From contig NW_003108094.1 of assembly GCF_000003605.2 (NCBI RefSeq), positions 1 to 10,869 of the forward strand: a stretch of DNA of 10,869 nt. Reading direction: 5' to 3'. This DNA comes from Saccoglossus kowalevskii. Its lineage: Eukaryota; Hemichordata; Enteropneusta; Harrimaniidae. The translations under genes and the position numbers were made by a program. Positions 5,141 to 10,869 of the stretch are shown one piece after another. The notes beneath the pieces were generated by a model. It searched no databases. It was not told where the DNA came from and saw nothing but the letters and a program-made list of their open reading frames with translations. The stretch's first letter is position 1; every line of letters starts with the position of its first letter.

Positions 5141-8100
5141 GTAAGTACAATTTAAAATGAACATATTTTGCACGAAACATTCGCAATGTTGCTGGTATTC
5201 AATATTTGCGTGTTCTGAACTGCCTAAAGATCGTATAGTGACTTGTGTGTTGTGCCTAAAGTAGTAACTATGAGTTAAATTGGATTTTTTATGTTCGGAT
5301 AAGCATGGCGATGGCCGCATGCATCATGCTGTATTCGCGTCCCTTGCCGTTTGGCTTGGTTTCGTTGTTTGGTATAGTAAATTCGTACAGTCTGCTCTCG
5401 ACCAGCAATTCAACTAGGTGATTTCGCGTCATATTTTAAATTTTCCCTAATCCTACGTGTTCTGTTTGGTGAATATAATAACGTATGATGGTTTGTTTAC
5501 CGTCATTCGCGGCTGATGTGAAGTGAGGTCAAATTCAGAAAAACGCAAATACGACGATTTCATTCAAATAAATAAATAAAAACATTCAATGCTGCGTCGA
5601 AGTTCACACAGTTCGTTCAGTAACTATTGTATTGTGGACACTTAATTTTGTTATAATTTGCCATGTTTTCTTTTTCAATAGGGCACCAGTGCAGAACAAG
5701 ATAATCGTTTTTGTAATAAACAGAAGAAACTCTTAAAGCAGATGAGATTCGCCGAAGTCCTGGAAAAGAAGGCAAGTAGAACCGAAAATGCGTTCATACA
5801 CCACCAAAACATAGCGCAGAATAAGATAAGAATCTTTGGAAATTCACTGAACGTTTTCAAATCGATATAAATATAAGCAACTCCACTTTTTGCTGATCAA
5901 TAATTTTCTTGTTTTGTTTATTTTGTTTTGTATTTTGACCATAGACAACAATGAAGAATTTGGGTTTGTAATAGTTTTTTAGGAACTAATTTTTTTTTAG
6001 GTACTACTGGTACATATAAGTGCAATATTTTTGGATTATACATTGCTTGGGAAGCATTTCGTTTGTACCCCTAACACTAGCCCCAACCCTCCAATTCAAT
6101 TGTACATGTTCCCTCTCAATAACTATAGGCATCCTTAGAAGGGATATATACAATTTTATTGGGGTGCGCTTGAGGGTAGGGGTTGGATTTGAAAACACAA
6201 ATAGATAATTTATTTTAGTTTTTGGTAATGTGCATTCAAAATTTTAGAATTACAACTTTGACATTTGTTTGTGTTGCGTAGGAAATTGGTGGGCTGAAAT
6301 CTACACGATTTCAGCAAGAATATCACCACTACCATTTTGTTGTTCCTTGTGTGATACCTGGTTTCTCTGTAGTTGGGAATAAGTTGCATAACACTGCAAT
6401 GTTTGATCTGCTATATTCTGAGGAACGAACATCCGCTCATTGTCAATGCCTGACAACCATTTTGGTGAAAACAGTCAAAAACTCTCAGAAAACTGTACTT
6501 TGAGTTTGTTACGACTCCTGAACACAAGACTGGCCTCTACATGTGCAATATGTATCAATTTGACTGCTCAGTTATTAGCAATGTAGAATGTTCTGTAATG
6601 TGCCCTCCACCCGAGAATACTCACTGAACTAATTGTTTAAATTTAATTTTCCAGGTTTCCATGAGCAAAGTGAACTTGGACACCATCAAACCATGGATAA
6701 CCCAAAAAATCACGGACATTCTCAGCTTTGAGGATGACGTCATCACAGAATTTATCTTCAATCAGCTGGAGGTTGAGGTAATATTGTCTTCTAAGTCATT
6801 GCTTTGCCTTATACAACCATTACATAGCAATCTAAAAAAAAATGTGTTTGTATATTTCTGTACTAAGTTAGGTGTTTTTCCCCTCATCCTGTATGTGTAT
6901 AAAGTAACAAAACATTCCTATCTGCAACAGACTTCGGAAAGTCTAATAGTCACTAGATAACTGCATAAAAGATTGCTGGCCATCCGTGGTATTCTGTTAT
7001 TTCTTTTTGTAGTGATGTTTTTATGCAGTTTGTAATATTGTGATACTTTTAATGTGTAATTGATTTGAAATCTGTTATTTGCCAATTTAATTGGAGATTC
7101 TCATCTGATGTATTTGGATTACTGGGGATATTGCAATGTGAACCTCCATGCTATCATTTTGTTTAACTTATCATTGTGTGGTTAGAAGAAAAAAAAACAT
7201 TCATTGCTAGATGTTGGTTGAAAAGGCAAAAGCAACTGAGTTTTACAATTTTTTACACCCCCTCCCCCTTCCACTGTCACCATCAATGCCGTGTACCAGT
7301 ACACTCCACTTATTTTTACTGTTTCATTTTTCATGATTTAGATAATTCTAAAAATATTCTCGTGCCTAAAAGGTGAGGCCAGTAATGTGGCTGGTACTCC
7401 ATCTTGTACAGTCCCTATGGCTCGCCTCTGCTCAACCATCAAGGTGCAATGGAACACAACTCTAATAGGTCTCACATTATATACAGCAGTACAGTACCAA
7501 CCTACCTAGTACTAATGGTCTGTATCTTAACGCATCTCAGGCAGTTCACGTTCACGTTGTTTTTATTCTCATAAGTTATTTGCTGATAAAGTGTACTGTG
7601 CAGTTGTGCAAGAGGTAATGTAACTATGACTGATCGAAGTTTGGGGTCCTTGACAGAGAGACCAGCCTAGACGCGAATTTGGTGAGAAGTTCTCATTCCA
7701 GGATTCTTCTTTAATTCATGTTGTGCAAAAGGCTGTTTTCCTTGTCTCCTGTATAAATATTTGAAAATATTATGTCCCTCCATTAGGAAATAGATTAACC
7801 TTGGTATGAATTAAGTGTCTGAACATGGGAGAGGACCCAGGTGTTGCTTTCTTTTAAAATCTATTCTTCATGTCAGGCAAGGGGCTCTTCTCACCGTTAC
7901 GGCAGCCTTTGCTGTTGATACATCAGAAGCCCACAACAACATCATGGTACTTGTCTTGTGTAGGAAAATACTAGTCTATTGTTAGTACTCATGCTTTGTA
8001 ACTACTTGTACCTAGCTATGATTATTTTCTATGAGTCGTATTTAATCGCATTTTGTCCATTGAAAAAACTGTAGTATTACCCTGTTTTGTAATTTTGGCA

Positions 8101-10679
8101 GTTAACATGTGTATATAAACTATTTCAACAAACGTGACTGTTGGCTGTCATGGAAAAATTAACATATGTATATTTTTATATATCTGGGCTTTCGAGTTAA
8201 TTTACTGGGTGCTTGACTCATGTCTGTGTGCCTATAGTAGGAAATGTTTAGACATTTTTTCTTAAAGATTCCCCTTCCCCTTGTATCTCGTGACAGAACC
8301 CTGATGCAAAGACTATGCAGATCAACCTGACTGGGTTCCTGAATGGGAAAAATGCTCGTGAATTTATGGGACAGCTCTGGGAGCTTTTAGTTAGTGCCCA
8401 GGAGAATATTGCAGGTATACCTGCAATCTTCCTGGAGAAAAAGAAGGAAGAAATTAAACAAAGACAGGTATGATCTCATTCTGTTTTTCTTGTGTTTTTA
8501 CTGTCTCACCTATATACCTATACTTGATTTGAGTCGACGTTTGCAGCAGCGTGTATCACTATTATTTTTGTGTGCTAACAGCCGGTTTTTGTCAACCATT
8601 GACTGCACACGTGTGCTAAGCATGATAGGTGCAGAGGTTGATAAACAATGGATTTTAATTATCATAACAATGATGACAATACAGTCAATTAACATTCTGT
8701 TATGCAGCTGCACTGCAACTGTGTTAACCTTTTCACCATCAGTTCCCTCTTTCCACCACAAATTCACAAAATAGTCCTGTTTATATCTGCACTTTCCGTC
8801 AGAAGATTGGGACAAAAATAGCCAAATTTTTTGAGTAAAAAATGAAAATTGACTCAGAGTTTATTTCTAGAAATATTAAATATAATGTGCAGAAAAAGCA
8901 TCAGTTCTTGGGCATTGAGGCAGTTGCCTTTAAAGGCCCAGGTATATAAATACGGTCCTAAACAATAAGGATTATTTCCCCTTGCTTGTCACGCTGTAGT
9001 AAACAGCTCCAGCCAAGCCCCGGTAATAGCGCGTTTTCTCGAACTTACAGGTCGATTATGTCATGCCAAAGTGGATGCATGTGACTATGAATATCACAGC
9101 AGTGACTGTATGTAGTATTTATGACAATAAATAGTGTACGAGCTGAGGTTTTGGCGGATAAAAGTCAAAAACTTGAACCGGGGAAAGGGACATGCTACTA
9201 ATCTGGAATAATTAACTACTGTCAATCAAAGTCACGTGATGTTGGACCGCTGAAACAGGGTGCGTCATAGGCTATGCAAGTGATTAACAACACTCATTAG
9301 CATAGTCACACCTCCAATTCACACTTGCCCAGGGCAAGTGAATTGGGCCTTTAATGCCTCTGTGAAGCTCAAGCTCTGAATACATGCACTTTGCAGACCC
9401 CGGTGATGTGTTCTTTACCATTTTGAAAAGCACTTTTTCTCTTTTGTATTTTAGCTGGAACAAGAAAGAATAAAGGAAGGGTTGAAGAAATTACAAGACA
9501 GGGAAGATATGGAAGATTCCAAATCGGATAAAGAAGTCAACGGTCAAGAAAAGTATGTACTGTGTTATTTCTAACAGTGAACAAATTTAGGGTTTAAAAT
9601 TCAATCCAGAATTCGTATCGCAGGCAATAGTAAGGTCTTGCAACTAGGGTTACAATAGATGTCCTTCAGAGACATAAATGCTTACATAAACAGGTGGACA
9701 GTTTGTTCCACAATTACTGGGGTCTATATTTTAAATGCCAAATAAATAATAATTTGTGTATCATTACATATAATTTATGGAAACTAGTTGAGTGGCACTG
9801 AAAATCGCCTACTTATTGATCTTTTGTAGGAGTCAGTCAAAATCCAAGTCCGGTTCTCCCAACAGGTCATCTGGTTCAGATTCTGACAGTGATTCCAGTG
9901 CACCAAAACGTGTGATCAAAAAAGGGTCTGAATCACCACCACCTGTTGGTGTGGTTAAATCGGAAGATAAATCAATGTAAGTGTATGTTTAATAGTTCAG
10001 GAACCATTATAATTTCCTTTACCAGTACCAGTCACCCTGTGTAAAAATATTCTGTTCTGTTTGAATAAACTATTAAAATTGAAAGACCCACGCAGTAGGC
10101 TATGAAGGTACTTTAGGATCCAGATGAAAGTCATCTAGTAAAACTGCATTTTCTGGCTAGGAGACTTATTTATTTTAATGTATTTGCTGCATTAGAATTG
10201 TTCTTCTCCAATGGGTATTATGAAATTGAAGTCTAGTGGCCAGTTTCATTTCCTGTGTTTACAAAACTGACATTCACACACTGTGACCAATATCTTCCTG
10301 GGACAATCTGCGATGTTAAGTGTGACTTCACACAATGTCGCAAGGTTGTGTTATAACACGACTCTTCTGTGAATTGTTGTCTCCTGAAAACTTTATTGAT
10401 AATTTATCAAAGCTTATTTTGGTTGTCCTGGAGGTTTTCAGATGGTAATGTGTTAAATTAAATCTCTTGTATGATCCGGGAAAGTTAATAATTCTTTAAT
10501 CTCTGAATATGTAGGAAAGCTGAATCTAACGACAAGGACAAAAGACGACTGTCTTCCAATGACAAGTCCAGAAGGCGGCGACATTCAAGGTCATATTCTC
10601 GAAGCAGATCCAGAGACAGGGATAGGGAAAGAGATCGGGATAAATCAAGAGGACACAGGAAAAGAAGATCAAGGTCACG
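5117..10679 (+). CDS. SRRM1: SRRM1, serine/arginine repetitive matrix protein 1 (5' part, seven exons, runs off the window)
   Basis: Join 5117-5140, 5682-5771, 6655-6777, 8297-8467, 9455-9552, 9830-9976 and 10515-10679. This gives 272 complete residues, and the next codon is split by intron 7. SRRM1 is a nuclear splicing coactivator. In the known family it bridges SR proteins and snRNPs, promotes exon definition and is linked to 3'-end processing. Residues 1-136 align, as I recall the vertebrate protein, almost without gaps, including MADAGFFRGTSAEQDNRF, EKK-V-MSKVNL, KPWI and INLTGFLNGKNAREFM. The PWI nucleic-acid-binding domain spans about 28-127 with P51-W52-I53. Residues 137-168 are a charged, probably helical linker. 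From 169 the chain turns Ser- and Arg-rich and disordered and diverges from vertebrates, as usual for this family. The full protein is usually several hundred residues, so most of the RS tail lies to the right. Introns 1-4 are phase 0 and 5-7 phase 2. The PWI domain shows no frameshift or missing core residue. Confidence 0.95.
5141..5681 (+). other. SRRM1 intron 1 (541 bp)
   Basis: GTAAGT donor, and TTTTCTTTTTCAATAG acceptor. No repeat, RNA gene or additional exon could be supported inside. The first intron of housekeeping genes often holds enhancer elements, but none is identified here. Confidence 0.8.
5682..5771 (+). CDS. SRRM1: SRRM1 coding exon 2 (residues 9-38), GC donor
   Basis: Thirty codons from GTSAEQDNRF to AEVLEKK, highly conserved in the family and leading into the PWI domain. 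The exon must end at AAG before GCAAGT, because the family continues EKKV and the next exon starts GTT. The nearest GT, four bases downstream, would break the frame. Intron 2 is therefore GC-AG. The exon is 90 nt with phase 0 at both ends, so skipping would keep the frame. Confidence 0.93.
5772..6654 (+). other. SRRM1 intron 2 (883 bp, GC-AG)
   Basis: The donor is AAG/GCAAGT and the acceptor TTTAATTTTCCAG. It contains the foldback element at 6067-6183, and I see no other structure in it. Confidence 0.85.
6067..6183. repeat. Imperfect foldback (MITE-like) element in intron 2
   Basis: The left arm from ACCCCTAACACTAG through CCAATTCAATTGTACATG (6067-6108) pairs imperfectly with the right arm, whose complement reads CCCCTACCCTCAAG through CCCAATAAAATTGTATATA. 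The central loop is about 30-40 bases. This explains why both strands are open here (6004-6208): neither frame is a gene. No clear target-site duplication was identified. Confidence 0.5.
6655..6777 (+). CDS. SRRM1: SRRM1 coding exon 3 (residues 39-79), first half of PWI core
   Basis: Forty-one codons starting VSMSKVNLD. The name-giving P-W-I is at residues 51-53, followed by the helix-forming stretch ITDILSFEDDVITEFIFNQL. The donor is GAG/GTAATA, phase 0. Translation continuing past 6777 into the intron is read-through and not part of the protein. Confidence 0.95.
6778..8296 (+). other. SRRM1 intron 3 (1,519 bp)
   Basis: The longest intron in the window. The donor is GTAATA and the acceptor CTCGTGACAG, with a pyrimidine-rich tract at 8270-8288. 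No SINE promoter boxes or clear inverted repeats were found. A possible cryptic exon lies at 7877-7946 (see findings). The ORF readable at 7176-7376 has no support. Confidence 0.8.
8297..8467 (+). CDS. SRRM1: SRRM1 coding exon 4 (residues 80-136), second half of PWI domain
   Basis: Fifty-seven codons, NPDAKTMQINLTGFLNGKNA through EEIKQRQ, nearly identical to the family and completing the PWI fold. It ends at CAG/GTATGA, phase 0. At 171 nt with phase 0 at both ends it could be skipped in frame, but that would destroy the domain. Confidence 0.95.
8468..9454 (+). other. SRRM1 intron 4 (987 bp)
   Basis: GTATGA donor and CTCTTTTGTATTTTAG acceptor. It hosts the TTAA-flanked element at 8930-9354. 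Frames readable on both strands across 8394-8815 overlap each other and the exon end and are not genes. Confidence 0.85.
8930..9354. mobile_element. 425-bp TTAA-flanked MITE in intron 4
   Basis: TTAA at 8930-8933 is followed by AGGCCCA. At the other end TGGGCCT (9344-9350) is followed by TTAA (9351-9354), so a perfect 7-bp terminal inverted repeat is bounded by a TTAA duplication. TTAA target sites are the mark of piggyBac-type transposition; assignment to that superfamily is inference. A subterminal hairpin, CCAATTCACACTTGCCC against GGGCAAGTGAATTGG, sits at 9314-9346. The interior has no transposase frame, so the element is non-autonomous, and it is richer in CpG than the host intron. Confidence 0.65.
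9455..9552 (+). CDS. SRRM1: SRRM1 coding exon 5 (residues 137-168 plus two bases of 169)
   Basis: Encodes LEQERIKEGLKKLQDREDM and an acidic continuation to NGQE, a charged and probably helical linker after the PWI domain. The donor GAAAA/GTATGT is chosen because joining to exon 6 restores AAG and the Ser-rich frame. This is the switch exon: it enters in phase 0 and leaves in phase 2. Confidence 0.88.
9830..9976 (+). CDS. SRRM1: SRRM1 coding exon 6 (residues 169-217, Ser/Asp-rich)
   Basis: Acceptor CTTTTGTAG, donor CAAT/GTAAGT. The reading runs SQSKSKSGSPNRSSGSDSDS and on to KGSESPPPVGVVKSEDKS. SDSDSDS and SP motifs are likely CK2 and proline-directed kinase sites by analogy. It is 147 nt and phase 2 at both ends, so it can be skipped in frame. 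The in-frame read-back upstream to an ATG at 9792 is intronic. Confidence 0.9.
9977..10514 (+). other. SRRM1 intron 6 (538 bp)
   Basis: GTAAGT donor and CTCTGAATATGTAG acceptor, with a weak pyrimidine tract. No repeat, RNA gene or extra exon is supported. Confidence 0.8.
10515..10679 (+). CDS. SRRM1: SRRM1 coding exon 7 (residues 218-272, RS/RD-rich)
   Basis: Opens MKAESNDKDKRRLSSNDK, followed by alternating RS dipeptides (HSRSYSRSRS), then RDRDRERDRD and a basic stretch with RKRRSRS that can serve in nuclear import. The donor CACG/GTAAGT leaves phase 2. It is 165 nt and symmetric. The gene continues into intron 7 to the window edge. Confidence 0.92.
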
Positions 10680-10869
10680 GTAAGTTCATTACTGTAAAAA
10701 TGTGGTATTTTTTACACTAGTGGTAGAAGTGTAAACTTTACCTCTGTAATACAGTGAAACCTATACCTAGACAATAAAGGCAGCAAAATATAAACCTGGA
10801 GAAATTGAAGAAAGTTAAGCACGTGGTTCACATAGTGTTTAAATTGTTTTTACCATACCAAAAAACTGA
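10680..10869 (+). other. SRRM1 intron 7, 5' part
   Basis: Begins GTAAGT and shows no acceptor followed by an RS-coding frame before the window ends. Confidence 0.8.

Noticed and set aside
5773-5780. Alternative GT donor four bases after the exon 2 end
   Set aside because: Use of GCAA/GTAGAA would shift the frame and destroy the conserved MSKVNL reading.
6004-6208. ORFs open on both strands in SRRM1 intron 2
   Set aside because: They are a by-product of the foldback element; no start context or homology.
7176-7376. 66-codon ORF in intron 3
   Set aside because: Aromatic and Lys-rich composition as expected of A+T-rich non-coding DNA; no splice context.
8665-8760. Box C-like ATGATGA suggesting an intronic C/D snoRNA
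   Set aside because: No matching CTGA box D with a terminal stem at a suitable distance.
8394-8815. 126-codon + strand and 101-codon - strand ORFs
   Set aside because: The + frame overlaps exon 4 in a different phase from SRRM1 and runs into the intron. The - frame covers the same intron. Neither has recognisable features.

Overview
The window is animal nuclear DNA. It is A+T-rich, has spliced genes with GT/AG introns of about 160 to 1,520 bp and AATAAA poly(A) signals, and carries several short non-autonomous DNA elements. The one gene I recognise with confidence is SRRM1 (serine/arginine repetitive matrix protein 1, the SRm160 splicing coactivator). Its N-terminal half lies on the + strand from 5117 to the right edge and continues beyond the window. 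The short introns, the divergence from vertebrate SRRM1 after the PWI domain and the mobile-element content suggest an invertebrate, perhaps a marine lophotrochozoan or lower deuterostome. The species cannot be fixed from this sequence.

Layout from left to right. Positions 1-240 may hold the terminal exon of an upstream + strand gene (acceptor-like site, short tail, AATAAA). Positions 240-1860 are mostly non-coding. They contain copy A of a local direct repeat (552-884), a doubtful small + strand ORF (1275-1505), a CTCF-like motif (1657-1670) and a + strand AATAAA (1839-1844). Positions about 1865-3720 hold a - strand gene that I model with three exons: a 5' UTR exon ending at 3612, a coding exon 3046-2142, and a short last exon starting at 1978 with AATAAA at 1887-1882. 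It encodes an unrecognised acidic protein of 285-288 residues with an N-terminal membrane anchor.

Positions 3744-5116 separate this gene from SRRM1, which is divergently oriented. The interval is built almost wholly of repeats: copy B of the direct repeat, interrupted by a 117-bp inverted-repeat element; a two-unit tandem repeat of about 144 bp; and a region full of variants of the word TTACGTTGTACG. YY1-like and NRF1-like promoter words sit in the middle.

SRRM1 is reconstructed here as seven coding exons (5117-5140, 5682-5771, 6655-6777, 8297-8467, 9455-9552, 9830-9976, 10515-10679...). They encode 272 complete residues, including an intact PWI domain followed by the start of the RS-rich tail. 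Intron 2 has a GC donor. Introns 1-4 are phase 0 and introns 5-7 are phase 2. Intron 2 carries a foldback element and intron 4 carries a 425-bp element flanked by TTAA. The two genes show no evident functional link. No operon, CRISPR, rRNA or convincing tRNA/snoRNA was seen.
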